NCBI GenBank assembly: GCA_008508345.1
Contig: QNGE01000900.1
Location: 107,302-171,301 of the forward strand
DNA from: Paragonimus westermani
Taxonomy: Eukaryota; Platyhelminthes; Trematoda; Plagiorchiida; Troglotrematidae
Reading direction: 5' to 3'
DNA: 64,000 bases
In this document: positions 50,177-64,000 of the stretch, one piece after another
How the letters are laid out: every line of letters starts with the position of its first letter
Position numbering within the stretch: the first letter of the stretch is position 1
Made by a program: the position numbers and the translations under genes
The notes under the pieces: model-generated
What the model saw: the letters and a program-made list of their open reading frames with translations, nothing else
What the model was told of the DNA's origin: nothing
The model's database searches: none

Positions 50177-51664
50177 GTAACAGAAATCTATGCAGCTATC
50201 CACATTGTTCCCGTGTATATATATATTGATTGCAGGTGTCGGCAAAGTACATACACCCGCAGAAGAATGGAGAGAAGAATTTATCCCACTGGTGTTTGTA
50301 TTCAAACCAAATTAGGAAGCCATGGTCATCAGAGCCGTTGAAAGTCTGTGATAACCCCCTTTGCTGCATGAAAGTAGCGCACTATCATTTACAAACAGCA
50401 GAATGCTCATTGTCGAAGTACTCATCTGAAAATTCGAATATTCAGAAAACGGTCATCCGTGTGGTATTCAACTTATACACCACTCTGAGGATGCTAAAAA
50501 GAAACTGCTAGCATTGAGATCAAACGTGAATTAAACGGAGGTGTGGCTGGTAAACAGTTCTACATCATGCTAGCGGTAACCCAAAAGTCATCAGAGGTCG
50601 ATACATGCGGTTTCATGCCCACGTACAACAGTTCAGTCAAACTGATGAAACTGCCTGGGCATCTAAACTTACCACGTACCGTTCACAGAGCCTCACGGTC
50701 TACGAAATAGTCGTTGGTAGAATCTGGAAAGAAGGTCTACAGCGGTTGATTGCATTCACGACACTTCCCCGGATCTGTCGAGCACCATGTCGATCGCGTT
50801 ATGATTCACTCAAATCCCTATTATTCCTTGGGGATGCTAGATTCCGAAACTTCCGCATTGAGTCGATTTATCAAGATTCTTACTAGAACCACTGCAGTAC
50901 AGCTCAAGAGAATACTGTGCGACACCTCTCAGTGTATCACTGCTTTTAAACAAGGGTAAGACCGAAGCAATTTTTGAACTGGTGAAACACTGCTTCCTAC
51001 TCGAAAGTGAAGTGAACCAACTACAGCGAACCCCGTTGCAAAACTTGCTCGCCATTCTGCAGAAGTTCTTCTAGCAGCTCATCTTTACCTGCAGCCATTC
51101 CGTTTCTGATTTGTACAATGCCACTATCAAATCTGGGGCGGGCGCCAAGGAAACCTTGACATCTTTCTGTGGTAGACTGTACACTCTTGCTTAACCACTA
51201 GTGACAGGACGGTTTAATAGACTACTGGGATGCTTGCGTCGAACTTACATGGCGTCCTTCAGTAGAAACATACGAAAGGCCAGAGAAGCCGTCAACCAGC
51301 GCTGTGATAGTTTGAACGGAAGGGATAGGAATCGCCTTAAGTAATTGTAGAACTCCGCTTATGGTGGTCAGCGAAGACCCGCATCATCTTACCCTGCTTT
51401 TGTCGTCAGTCGACCTGATTCCACAAAGCTGCTGGGCGAGCTGGCGGCCAACAGTCCGGAACTTGTCGTCTTAGTCTTATTGGTTGTGTCTGTAACAATC
51501 CAATTTCGTGCGTCAAAACTGGATGTCCAAATCCCAGTCATTCGTTTGCACTACATCGGGTCAACAGAACCTACGCCTCGGCTGTTCCACCCACGCATGC
51601 ATTCTACTAACGACATTCAAGACCACATAGACAGGGTACTGGTGATAAGTAAAGGGTTATAGTT
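50177..51664. other. Unassigned sequence with fragmented open frames
   Basis: Frames 50230-50511, 50605-50886, 50750-50959 and others overlap in different phases between 50.2 and 51.6 kb. The segment could be a decayed transposon, but no reverse transcriptase, integrase, transposase or protease motif is visible. Confidence 0.35.
50216..50226. repeat. Short (TA)n tract
   Basis: Eleven bases of alternating T and A. Confidence 0.8.
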
Positions 51665-51888
51665 CAGGAAAATTAAACACCATTCTGAAGCCGCTGTAGC
51701 TGTCGCACTCCCACAGACTTCTAGCTCTCCCCTTTCGAAAAAAAGCACCTAACCCTAGCTTTGTTCTTTTTAGGGTTTGCCAGTAGCGTATCTCCTCGTC
51801 AAGGCAGCAACTAGAACCTCGGGCACAATGTCTCGAGTTGACCATGTTAATCGCCGCTCAGAGGACTTTCCATCAGGCGGTAACAAAT
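51665..51888 (-). repeat. SINE, copy J
   Basis: The reverse complement shows aacatggtcaactcgagaca (end of box A region), gaggttctagttgctg (box B position), cgaggagatacgctactgg, gtgcttttttcgaaaggg, agaagtctgtgggagtg and the 3' end cagaatggtgtttaattttc. The minus-strand 62-codon frame 51657-51845 is this repeat. Confidence 0.65.
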
Positions 51889-52025
51889 TGGCATATGCAA
51901 GGGCCAAAACCCAGTCGCTTCTGACTAGTGCTCAACAAGCCCGGGCGTTTCGATCTTTGAGATTTATCCTCTGACAGAAGTTATTGTCAGCGATTGGGGC
52001 TGAGCGCTTGCATATGACACTTTGC

Positions 52026-52245
52026 TCGTGCCCATTGTAAGGTAACCGACGGAGTCTTCAAAACGGTTGCTTCAAAACACTTTGCTAAAATTCCAGGTCC
52101 GGCCATGGAAAAAGATTCACTGCTGATGAGTTTTAAAAAGCGCAAAAAACGAGTCTAGTGCTGCTTTTCGAAAGGGAATGACTGTAAAGTCTGTGGGGAT
52201 GTGATGGTTACAACCAATCTAGAATGGTGTTCAGTATACATTTGT
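52026..52245 (+). repeat. SINE, copy I
   Basis: Blocks in order: tcgtgcccattgtaaggtaa, cttcaaaacggttgcttc, attccaggtccggccatgg, tgatgagttttaaaaagcgc, aaacgagtctagtgctgctt, ttcgaaagggaatgactg, gtctgtggggatg and gaatggtgttcagtatac. The 3' half closely resembles copy J, so the two may belong to one subfamily. Confidence 0.7.
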
Positions 52246-55200
52246 GTCGCAGTAAGCTTAACGTGATCCAATTTGCCAGATAAATCGTAAGCGCGTGATT
52301 CACAAGTAAACGGAACACTGTGGTTTTTAGTGTCATTAACATTCGCAAGCACTTACTGAGTGATCTTCAAGTGCGCTCAGACAAAAACATGCCGCGTTCA
52401 GGTATGTGGGTGAGTAAGCACACATACGCCTTACACAACACAACCCTTAGCGTCGCGCCTCAGGGAAGGACGTTTTAGAAACATGCCAAGAAAACGGCCC
52501 AAGCAAGTGTGCCCTTTCAACACCATGCTACACTGTCTTGTCAAATTTCCTGACAAACTGTATGTCTCCCCCACTTCCTTATTCTCTGTCGTCATATTAT
52601 ATGCGTTTCATCTCACCATATGTCTTGTTTATTCTAGGTAGTATTTGTTTAGCCATAGTTATTCTCACGAAGCCCCAGCCCCACTATACAAACCGACTGA
52701 GAAGCAGCAAAAGCTTTGTTCTTCTCTCGCATCAAAAGGGAGAAAGCTGTATTGTTTCCGAACAAGTCCGGGCGTTTCTGGAGTGGATACCAGTCGTTTT
52801 ATTGGATGCTGCTCTGATTTATTTCTCAAGGCATTGTCATGCAATGTGAAGAGTAGTAGGTATGAAACCGTCTTTCAGACAAACAACCATCGCATGTTGA
52901 AACTCAGTCCTCGTCTTTGAATTGCTTGCTCGTTTAACATCCACCTTCTGACTCTTTTTCAACGATCTACAATAAAAAGGCCTAAGTGAACAAATTGTCT
53001 TTGAACAATCAAGAGTGCCGCGTTTTTACAACATCGAGCGATCTAGCAAATAGTAGTAACCACTCCGTGTGTGAGTCCACGTCGTCATAACAGTTGCAGC
53101 TAGTTGGAGTCAAGTAGTTGTGATAGCTAACTCATAACTAGCACAAATATGGAGCAAACGATCGCTGGACTCAATGACCGTACCAGTGGTGTGCTACCTG
53201 AGGATTTTTGGCCACGCCGCTGAGTCGCGCCTGACTCGTTCGTGAAATCACCCAGAAAAACAGTCGGTCACTTACCGGTGTCAAGTGGATTGTGGAGAAC
53301 AGCTTATCACAGAAGTGACCAAACGTATGACTATCACAGGTGGATCACTAAAACCAGGGAAGGTGATAGAGTGATTCACAGCCGAATGGACACAAGTCGA
53401 TAGCTGATGCCATACGGTTCACCTGTCATCAGTGAGTTGATAGAGTCAATCAGTGTGAGACGGAATCTGTGCTATCAATCACCTCATGTCATCTGCCCAG
53501 TAGAAAGTGTACCCAACCCTTGCTTGCCGGTGTTCATATTTATATGCAAACCTTGTTTCACTCCAGACTACGACATCCATGCCGTGGCATCTCAGTTTCC
53601 TGAAGATCAGTGCGGCACGGCTTTAGAGTTGCCCGTTGTTGCATCGATCTTGCAGCGTACACAAATTAAACGTCCCGACGGACAACCTTGTGCGTCGTCG
53701 GGCATGCTCCAGCAATCACGTAACCCAAGTGCGTGCACATGCATATAGGCCCAAACGTTCAAAGCGCACCGTGAGTCTCAGTACACAACAATTTTAGTTC
53801 ACGCTAGCATTTTTGTAGTTGGCTACCTGTTCACGAAATCGACTTATTCAACTATTTCAGAACACACTCACTGGTCTTCATACTAGGATTTCAGTCGTTG
53901 CATCCAAACTAACAGTCACACATAAAATGATACAGTCAAACGTCGTCATCCGCGTCTCCTCTGGTATCCGACTAAATGGTACAAACAGATGGTGTGGAAA
54001 AACCTACGTATTTCTTCAACTAATCAGAATCAACACCCTTCCTGCGCGCAGATTTCTGCACCCGAACGTCTTAACAATCACCCAAAACTATCATATCCCA
54101 TTTTGAACATTTGCAGACACCTGTCTGTTAGCACACAGCGTTCCACCCACAACTGTGAGGTTTATTGCAGACATTTGTCTTGCAGAATTATACAAGAAGG
54201 GAAGTAGTTTTTGCGTGTGAGACACACCAGTAGAACGACTAACTAGGCCTTTCTAGGTTAGAATTCACGGTAGAAATTTTCATGTGTTTTCACACTTGAA
54301 CATTGAAGATATACTGCTGATCATGGATGAAATTACGAAGTCTGGTTTCCGCAGACATCGTAATTGTTCAACAGCGGGCGTTAACACAGTAAATAATTCT
54401 TTTCAAAAATGCCAGGCGAGTCAAAAGCATCAGTTCCTTCATCACCCGACAGTTGACTGGGTGAACAATGCAGGGCTACATTCCGTTCAGTCAACTCAAC
54501 CAATCTGTTGGTTAATGCTCAACCGAACACACAAACTACAGTGACTCGCAAACTAACAGTTACACACTTTGTAGCAGTGAGCGTTAGTCAGTGTTCTTGG
54601 TCAGCCAACTTCAGTGGGACACCTGGCAAAAACTGGTCCGATTTGCCGTGTTTGTATGTCGTACACAAATCTACCTTGCAGCTAGCATACATATATATAT
54701 ATATCTACATGAGGTTCATTGGTTTTTAGGTGGTGAGCACCGCAATAATAAGGAGTTGGTGTTAATACCCAGGTTTGAGTTCGTATATCGCAAAATGCAG
54801 TGATTAAGTATTGGCCTTTCCACCTGACCGACAGACTCACGTTGAGTTAGCATACCATAAATTGCATGGATCCTGACGGCCTTGGCATTTTTCTGAAAGA
54901 ATGAGTGGAACATAAAAGTGCGTACGGATATGAAATTATCCCTAAATTTTCAATTGTTCCTAAGAGGCCGCTATTTTTAACAGAAAAGTAGACTATCGAC
55001 AGATTTCCTGTTGTTAAAAGCAAAGTAAACGACAGGACTATCCCTCTTTCCTTTAAATCCAAGTTGGATATGTAGATGGTAAAGAGACGTAAAGTTGTAG
55101 GTCCTTTTTACTTCCACGCCATTCATTCAGACAGTTATAGTAGATAGTCAACTTTGAGTGGAGGTTACGCAAAGACCCTTTTTAGCATTTTATTGACCGG

Positions 55201-57000
55201 CACCGTAACTCAGTCTCACTCATGACAACCGATGAACTATCTGTGTTGGAGTTAGAAATTTCGCACATCAAGACAACCTTCATCGTTTAAAGATCATTAG
55301 AACAAATGACGTTGGCTGCCACCGTACAACTTTTTTTGCACAGGGGCGGATGACATACGAAGGCCTATGATGTGTCGATCTTATTCGAATTCACTCAACT
55401 TGTTGATATTACAACCCTGTTATTTTGCATGGCTTGTTGTCTAGTATGACAAAAGAAATGATTCAGTTATCGTAGAGCTTACGTGTAGTGATTTTTATGT
55501 TCCTGGTTAAACTGCTGAGACACTCAAAACCATCTGTAAATTATCCCATTTTCACTAGCCCTCCCTAAATAGTATTGTCTAAAAGGAATCAAGCTAAGTA
55601 CAACAACGGGTTGAAAGAACGTCGGAAAAATTGTTCGGAATGCTCACGGCCTGCTTCTTAACCATTCTTTCCGGTATTCAACATACGTAGCTCTGAAACT
55701 CAGCTGCCGAATAGAATCCCCAAAAACATCGATCATATAAGTAGTCCGTGTCGCTCAACTCACTAGTATGTCCATATCATAAATTACACTCTCAGTCTTT
55801 TCACTAGTTTCTAAGAAGGTGTCCACTAGGGGGATTCACTGTTGACCAGCAGAACGACTTTGTACACTCAGTCCGTTATCATTTGAGCAAGTTACTCAGA
55901 CTTGACCGAACTATTTCACTATGCTGGGGGTGACTTCATCAATGTGTATGTGATATTACAAAAATTTCAATACCCATTCACAGAGTATGCTTGTAATCAC
56001 ATCTCATCAATGGGCCGCATCATCGAATAGTTCACATAGGTTTGCAGACGGCACTGAATCGCTGCTACTAGGTCACTGGTTGTCACATTTGAACACTGTA
56101 ATAGTATACGCCAAGCGGAAACTGCACAAAGGCTAGTCGTCGGAAACACGTGACCGGGTTAACAATGTGTCCTGTTTCCAAACTGTGTGTTGCAATCGGA
56201 GTGGTCGGGTTTCTGATCGAACGCTCTTCTGTCATTGTTTGCATCACCGCGCCCATCTCTCACCTTGGTGTCTGTTCAGACATCTTTTATCGTAGACTCC
56301 GACCTGTTTTGCAAACACAGACGCCACCGAGAAAACCGCTTGACGTGTGGTTGCGTGACAAAACCCCATGAATTCTCGTTTTCTGAGACATGAATTATCC
56401 ACACACGCCGCCAGATTCTGTATGTTCATAACATATTGACTAAGGCGGTTTGTCTGCATTGACACTGACATCGACTGCTCGATCAGTGCAAAGTCTGAAG
56501 GTTGATTTCTCTCTTTGTTGTTACTCACATCTTATATAAACTGTAATGTTGACGACTGATGATGATAACTGAAAGGCTGGCAGTTTTCGACGTGTATGTT
56601 CTCTCGTTATTGGCTGATTAAGTCAAGAGAACTCAACGTTTCGGAAGTCATTTAGACGTCAGAATACTCATCAGGATATCCGGATCTCACAGGAGTTTTT
56701 ATGAATAACAATTTTCAACCCACTTCCCGCTATTACTGTCCCAGATATATGAACCTGCCCAAAATAAACTGCCTAGGTGGCCCGAACATACCACCTGATA
56801 CACCCATCTCTGACCAATTGCAGCATGCAACTTTACTTGCAACCATGCATGAACAATTCGATTTTAATCAAAATTGCATTGGGTGCATACCGTCAGTTTT
56901 GCTCAACGGCTTCAAAATGGTTTATCTCGATGGATATTTTTCAATTCACTGTTTGCTTAATTGTGCACATCACATTTGGTCAACGCCCGTTTCGTTCGAT
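52246..57000. other. No supported gene
   Basis: Open frames of up to 113 codons (53407-53748 plus) without recognised motifs. The region 54720-54800 has a box B-like ggtttgagttcg but no clear SINE body. Confidence 0.45.
54691..54704. repeat. (AT)7 microsatellite
   Basis: Fourteen bases of AT dinucleotide repeat. Confidence 0.9.
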
Positions 57001-60000
57001 TTGCACGCCATGCTAAAATGGGGAACACTTTAGTTAGCAGAATAAGAACTCAAACTATGATGGGGAGACAGTTGAAGCTAGTTCTAGTGTGTTCACCTGA
57101 AAAGAGCACTGCTATTTTCGAATAAATTATTGTGACTGATTACGCTGTAAGAGATTGACAGAAAACTCCTTGGCATCTAAGCAACATATCATCACCGGCA
57201 AACTCGGTACTACCACACTTTCATTGTTGTATGAAGTGGGCACGTTTGTTTTAACGGGATTGAAAACCGTCGCCAAATTTGTAGCAATCAAACTTTTACC
57301 GTCACCGGTCGATAAAATCGTTGATTGTGAATACGTCAATTACAACTGAGTGTTTTTATCATTCTACTTATTCGGCCATTGTAAGCAGTCGTCTGAATAT
57401 TCGGGGTTGATTGTATTCAAGTTATGGGTTCAACCATGTAGTGCATTCAAGCACTGATGTGAACAACTTCCGAATCCGCAAGCAATAAGTTGCCCCAATA
57501 GTACGAAAGAAGTCGATCTGACGTCATTGGCAGCCTCAGTTCGAGAAATTAATTTGAATCACAGCCAATGTTACAATACGTACCTTTCAACCAAAGTTAG
57601 ATTCGTCTAAACAAAACTTTAACAGTACAGTCTTTTTACATTATCTCAGCACTAACAGCCTAGTGAATCCTTACTTAACCAGTGGCTCCGGATGCTAGTG
57701 TCTATAGTTTTCACCTCTGAATTGGTGCTTTAGGGCTTGCTTCGAAGAAACGGTTTCAGTTATTTAAGAGATAGATGTACAGACAATTTGAAGAAAACAT
57801 TACCGAACCTCAATATGATGAATGGTCGGAGTAGACATTTAACAGCTGGAAGCGTTGAACTACGTCATTGTAACAATATGTTAGAGTTCCTACTGAATGG
57901 GGGAAGATCGAACAACTCTGTGTAGTGCCTCTCACCTTTTTTGCAATCGGAGTTCATTGCGACGAACTTCATATCGGTGGAGAATAGAATCCGTTTGGGT
58001 AGCAGTAGTTGTTGATATTTGAAATGAACACTATCCAGTTCATCCCCAATTATTTAGTAATCAGTCAAAAGCCATCAAGTTCAAAAAAACTGTGGCGTAT
58101 CATGAAAAAGACCATCACAGTTCTGTTGTTATTACTGTCAGCCACTGAAGAGTTTTGATACTTTATTGCGGTCTGTGGAAAGTTATCAGAAGATCCCACA
58201 GTGAAGGGCAAAGTGGAAGAATACTCTGTAATGTCATGTTTTACAGAAACAGTTGGTGTCTACATTGAGAGGCCTTGCTCTGGTTAAACAATGATTCGTG
58301 CTCCGGTTATTTGTTATTCGTAGAATGAGAATCACAGAAGGATGCCATCTTTTATTCCGACAGTACGCTGACGTGATATCTGTTGAAGGACATCGACAAC
58401 TCTTCAGTTACAACGACCACAGAATTATTCGTTCTTCTGTACTCCAGAAACATTACATTTGTGTGATTGATTCCGTTCGTTTAAACATTAGGGTGAAATT
58501 AACTAAACCACAATTTACGTTCATCTCATGCCCCTTGTTCGTATGTATGAACCAAACGTGGAAGACGGAACGCTTCAGGTTTTGCCTTAGCCACTTTGAA
58601 CGGATTGTCTCACCGGATGGATCAGGCAATTACCCAAATAAGCACTTTCCACTGTGCACGCTATGCTCCAGGAAGTTTCAAACAGTCTGTTTTTGATTTC
58701 AATTCAAGAAAACGCAAACAGATCAACAAGGAATCAAAAAGGCAGTTCTTTTGCTGCGTTATCTCCACTTCGGACATATGAGCCAGAGAGACGTGAAGAT
58801 GGCACTTGTGGAAACAGAGTTATCCGGAGTTACATGTTGGTGGCAAATATATGTGCTTTTGGTTTTCAAGTGAACAATTATTATCCAATGAAGAACGCAC
58901 TTTGAAAATCCACAAATTTCTTAGTCTGATAGGGAGTTCGGTTGAAATATATTTGCCAGAGTAATACCGAATTACAGCCGTCAGAAAGGTGACGAAAAGA
59001 ACGTTCTTGTGATGAAAAATTGTGCGATTGTATCACTCTGTTTGCCCAAACCAGCCATACGAACCTAAATCACCATATCAGCATGATTCATATCTAAGCA
59101 ACTAAAACCATAAGATATGCGATTGAGTTCGTCCAAAACCAAGATTGGTCCAACACTGTCCAACCTGTCTATTGCTGTTAACATAAGTGAAACAGAATTC
59201 GGCTTTCTGTCGTTTAGTTGCTACGTTCTTCCCAAGCACTCAGAATCCACATCGGTTGAGGCCGATCAAACTTTCAGCAATTCAGAGGACTTCATCGTAG
59301 CCTGAAAAATCACAGTTCACTCACTTAAACTAGCACGCTGAACTCAGTCCCACAGGTTTGCGGTATTCTACAATAAATTCCCACAGTATCGACAATGTGA
59401 GCCATAAAAGCTGCTGTGTTTATTCAATCAACTCCCATTGTATCAGCGATTCCAGTTTTGTCAGCATTGTTAGTACGGGAACCACCAACACATTAGCCCG
59501 CTTATTGCTTGAGGTAGCTGCCGGTCAAGAAAGATGCTGAAGTGACCACATTGGTAAGGTCACACGAATACATGGAACGTATAAGCGCGTATAAGCGAGT
59601 TGAACAGTACAACGGTAGAAATACGTCAACGAGTCACCGGCGCATTACATCCCCTGAGGAATGATCCTCATCCCCTTCTGTCTCGTACTGTTTGCATTTA
59701 ACCTTACTCACCGAGTCGGGCCAAAGTATGTCACCACTAACCGCAAAATTCTGTTAATATGTGAGTCGGAGCATATTGCTGGCAAGCTTGGTTTCGCGAC
59801 ACGACTTCATAACTTGTGAAATTGAATGTTTATACTAGACATTTTTTTCATCTGCTGTTAGTGAATTGGATGCAAATGGCTGACATTTGTTTACGCCATT
59901 CCGTCAACTTCCTAGAAGCCTGTACTTACCATGGCCGTAAAAACTAACTGACATACTCATACACAATATAACACAGTGTTCAGGTTGTCTTGAGTTCAAT

Positions 60001-63000
60001 CAGTTGCCATCAAGTGATCTTCTCCCTGAGTTTTATACGCATCCCAGTCCCGTCATTATTTAATCGTTCTGTTACTTAATCGAGGTTTCACATTTACAAT
60101 CAAGAAAGATGCAAACGACTTTATTGTTCTACATTTTTCGCCGTAGATATATGCTCCAATGAAACCAAGTAAACAGACGTTTATGTGTATACGTCCAAGC
60201 AGAATTAGCTCTGTTTGTATGGGCAAAGAGATAGAGAAACATTCAGAAGGATGAAAATCTGATAAAGTGTATGGTTGCTGTAGGATCTAACTTTGGATCA
60301 CAGAAGCACTAACCTGAGTCTCAATTTAGATGTCTGACTACCAGCAATTATTTACGGTTACAAATTCATCGGCCATAACGTTATTTAAAAGTTTCCGTCA
60401 ACAAAGCAGTTCACAGTCTTCAGTCTTAGATTTTTGAATTAAATTTTGCAACCTGCCTTTATTTCCTCAGTCAACTTTATCCTTTTGAAAGACTTACTGG
60501 ATAGTTTGCTTAGGCAAACAAGCATGCAGGCAGACACAGCTCCAGCTTAGCAAATCAATTTCGCTGTAACAAACTGTGACCTGGAAATGAATCAGAATAC
60601 GGACGTGCCCAAGTGACAGATGCAGAGGTTTGCGATACATACTCTTCACATTACGGACATGGAAAACATGTCAACTTGTGAGTTAGAAGGAACTTTTGAT
60701 CTAGAAAGGCATAGTTCAGCTCAACCACTTTCTGTGCATTGTCACAGTTTGCAATCAAACGAATTTATTGTAATGTAAACCCTGTTTAATGGATGCAAAC
60801 TGAAACCGGTGCTTCCTCGTCGTCGATTTTATCTGTGGTGAAAATTGCCTGGTATCGACAATCTGAAGGAACTTCTAACTGTTTGTAATGAGCCGGATAC
60901 CAATACGTGTCCTGTGAGTTTCTGAATCCCCAGCTCAGTATAAGTGTACGTAGGCCAGTTAGTCTGGTGGAAATGGCCTAATACCACAACGCGGATAGCA
61001 GCCATCACAAAACAACTGCTAACGCGTGCAAAATCGATAGCCTAAAATGGTTTATACCCGATCAGATCATTGAAAAGTTGTAAATTCGCATAGCAGTGAT
61101 ATGAAACTGCCGTCGCACAAGCAGTGCTCATATGATGTATGGTGTGGTAAAAATGGTTATGACAGATTGTCGGCTCAAAATAAATGTAGGAATTTCTATG
61201 CTTGAGGAATACGAAAAAGAAGGTGAAACATTTTAAAAATGATTGTAACGAAACAGTTAAGTAAAGATCAACATTTGTTTACAATTTGTTTCTGTAACCT
61301 GTATCGTCAAGTTCAAGTTAATTTAGCGGTGAATAGTGTTAGCATTGGTTGAAGACACCGTTGACAATTCAAACATTGTCAGGCATTATATTCAAGACTT
61401 GCTGCTTTTGTGGATAGTTCACCCAAGCGCGGGTGCATAATATATACTAATATATATTGACAACGATATAATAAATTGTATATGTAATAAAATATATATT
61501 ACCTGTCTGGCTCACGGTTATATTCTGTGTACAGGATCCAACTTAAAATACGATGTTCCGCAGTCTGTTTAGCGCATGTGTTCATCCGGGAAACGTTTAA
61601 TCCTACCTACGATTAGCTGTTCCACAACCTCATCGGACATTCAAAAAGCTGTTTGCTCGAAGATCAACAAATACATACCGCTGCGACATGCTTACATGAC
61701 GTTTTCGCAAGTGACTCCGTAATATTCATTTGCGGTTTGCTTGATTTTGCCTCCCAACCAACTGACACTGCAGTCCGTCATCTCAGGATGCACCAAGAGG
61801 TCACAAATTCTTTCCAGAGTGGTAGAAAGTTTAAAGCCAGAATCCAAAAACTTGAACTTCCGTAGCCACACACGATTGGCTTTATAAGCTCCACTTGCAT
61901 GGTATCGTAGTGACGAGAAGTTTAGAGAAAACCAAAAGTCACCATCAGGAATCAACCAGGAAATCATATCTGACTGCTTCCTGGACTTCGGCCGATAGTT
62001 CTCCACTGTGGTTTTGGATGGACACCGTTAATCAGAAGAGGTTAGTTCTACTACGGAAAGAGGTGAAGTATTGCATGGATCCGAAAAGTGACCGGATCTC
62101 GATTTCCCCAGCAGATGAACTTGAAGGCAAAAGAGTTGATTAACAGATTCAGAGGTCAGAATATGCTATTGGTATTTGCAATAGAGATTTCCGTGAAAGA
62201 AAACAGAATAAAAAACTGGTTACCAGTGTTTTCCAAAAAAGGTAAACTCAAATGTTACGGAATAGCCCTTGCTACGATAGCAAAGCTATGGGGAATTACA
62301 ACATGCTTAAGCTCAGAGTTTCACCAAAACAATCCACACGACAGTGCATCAATTACACTATGAAAAGAGAATGTGCCGTTTCCCTCAACCTCAAATAAAT
62401 CTGATGTCCTTTGAAACGGATGGCGTTTCCGGTCTCGTAAATACCCTCTAGAAAGATTTTGTGATAGTTGGTAACGATAACAGTTTACTTTGAACCATCC
62501 CGACGGTTGGTGGCGCGACCATTATTTTCCAGAGGAAGTCGGCTAAACGGGATGACGATTGAAATGTCACGCGCTTATCGGTACAGTGGACAAGAAGTTT
62601 TGCTTCCCAGTCTATATCTAGTGACAGAATGATTAATTTTCGAATCAGACCTTACTTCCGTGCATGTGTCGCATATCGACGATTGTGATTTCTGTTCTCA
62701 AGGATAGTTGGCATGCAATTCTCAGCTAAACCCACTTTAAGCCCTTTAGAAGCGAATAAAATGCCAAGATAAGTGACTTAATGGCAAGAAAGAAGATTGC
62801 ACTAGGACAATAATTTTGCTGTCTTGCCCTAGTTACTTTGATTCCTTCAATAAATCATCATGGACAAGGCAGAGAAAGGGTTCTAGTATAAGCTTATGCC
62901 GGAGAACCTTCTACAATGGACTTATGATTGTGTTTTTCAGCTTGTCGTCTTTGGAGTTCCATTTTCATAATTCGACATTTGTTCGATAATGCTACTTTGC

Positions 63001-64000
63001 ATCTGAAGCTGAGTATGCTGGTTTTAAATAAAATGTACACTTTTGACAGACTCGACTAGGTTCATTGTGGTGTGCTAATATTGTTATGGTTGTGAGAAGC
63101 TTTTGTGGATTACTTCAAACTATTACTCATATAAGGAGATATCCTTGTTTAATAGGTGTACCAAGGTTTTCAGCTTCTATCTTAGAGTCCACGGACAACA
63201 GCTGCAGCTATCATAAACTTCACTTTTCAATATGCAGCAAATTTACACACGCGTTTTACGCTAACGAGCTAAATTAAACTTGAAGTAGATTTATTCAGTC
63301 TTCCGAACTGCTCACTGTACTCGTTGAATCCAGAGCAGCAAACCCTATTGTTGTTCGAACGGATTGTGGTTGCTTACGAAACATACCAGACAGATGCGGA
63401 CAGATCAGTCAATGGTTTGATTGTGGAACGTCTGGACTGACGTGAAAGTGTTTGGTCAATTAATTCATTGAAATACATCTGACGGAACATTTGAAAAAGT
63501 GATCGGCTGGATTAATTGTTGCAAGGATCGGAATTTGACTGATATACGCTAAGGACTGTTAAAACAACTGCAAGCGTCAGAAAGCCGTGGAACACTAATT
63601 AGCCTAATGGATTCCGAAAATGATGGATAGTGCTCACTCAAGCTATTTGTTTTTTGACCATGTTGAAAATCATGAAATCAACAGTTGGATAAAAAAATCA
63701 GGTTTCTACTTCATACATTGTTGACAAGAAAAGCACAACCTGATGAGCTTCAATTTACCCCGGCACAGCTTCACGAATAAATATGTTAACCTTACTTTAG
63801 GTTACCGATTCTCCGCCTCCCCAAATGACTATAAAAATGCCAGGATGAAATAAAATAACACATCATACCGATCCGCTTACACTGTTAAGTGAAGATACCG
63901 CTGATCACAGTGGGCTTTTTTCACGATTCGCAATCACTATGACAACTCACCAATATCTAAGCCACTCACAATCATTCGCGCAAACGGTTAACTGGGCTGC
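57001..64000. other. No supported gene
   Basis: The longest frame is 58298-58696 (plus, 132 codons), with no domain recognised. Overlapping plus and minus frames at 61653-62363 are also unassigned. No SINE copy was recognised in this last 7 kb. Confidence 0.45.
61438..61501. repeat. AT-rich tract
   Basis: About 64 bases almost entirely A and T with repeated TATATA units. Confidence 0.85.

Noticed and set aside
51657..51845. 62-codon minus-strand frame
   Set aside because: It is SINE copy J read in one frame.
54720..54800. Box B-like ggtttgagttcg after a possible D-arm
   Set aside because: No second copy found and the tRNA-like pairing is poor.
58298..58696. 132-codon plus-strand frame
   Set aside because: No recognisable domain, no convincing splice or start context, composition like translated non-coding sequence.

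Overview
This window looks like a gene-poor, repeat-bearing piece of a metazoan nuclear genome. A flatworm, probably a digenean trematode, is my best guess. That is inference: AT-leaning intergenic or intronic sequence with no open frame above about 205 codons, many old copies of one tRNA-derived SINE, and a Penelope-like retroelement (PLE) with inverted, hammerhead-ribozyme-bearing terminal repeats. I see no prokaryotic gene organisation, rRNA, canonical cellular tRNA gene or CRISPR array, and no confidently identifiable host protein-coding gene.

The clearest single element lies at 16.9-18.3 kb. It is a 5'-truncated, frameshifted PLE carrying the end of the reverse transcriptase (YVDD motif) followed by a GIY-YIG endonuclease domain. 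It is enclosed by two 162-bp arms that are inverted copies of each other, and each arm holds a hammerhead ribozyme core (CTGATGA ... GAAAC).

The second main component is a SINE family of about 227-240 bp. It begins with a consensus like attcggtcgtgcctaatgtg, has a box A and box B typical of tRNA-derived promoters, and has a conserved body and 3' end. I found twelve copies by eye: plus strand at about 0, 1.7, 11.6, 19.1, 27.9, 32.1, 36.8 and 52.1 kb, and minus strand at about 30.5, 31.8, 41.6 and 51.7 kb. Two pairs are head to head. Several of the longer open frames are simply these SINEs read through; the exon-like frame at 30.4-30.75 kb is one.

Other structure includes an imperfect 450-bp direct duplication at 24.1-25.0 kb that meets at a single N (24559), which is probably an assembly join of two haplotypes. 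There is a diverged, gapless repeat pair at 6.5-6.95 kb, a CpG-rich patch at 29.04-29.48 kb and a few simple repeats. Some exon-like segments have plausible splice sites, the best at 19569-19844 (+) and 48945-49146 (-). They are weak hypotheses and I cannot name a product. The remaining sequence shows nothing I can support.
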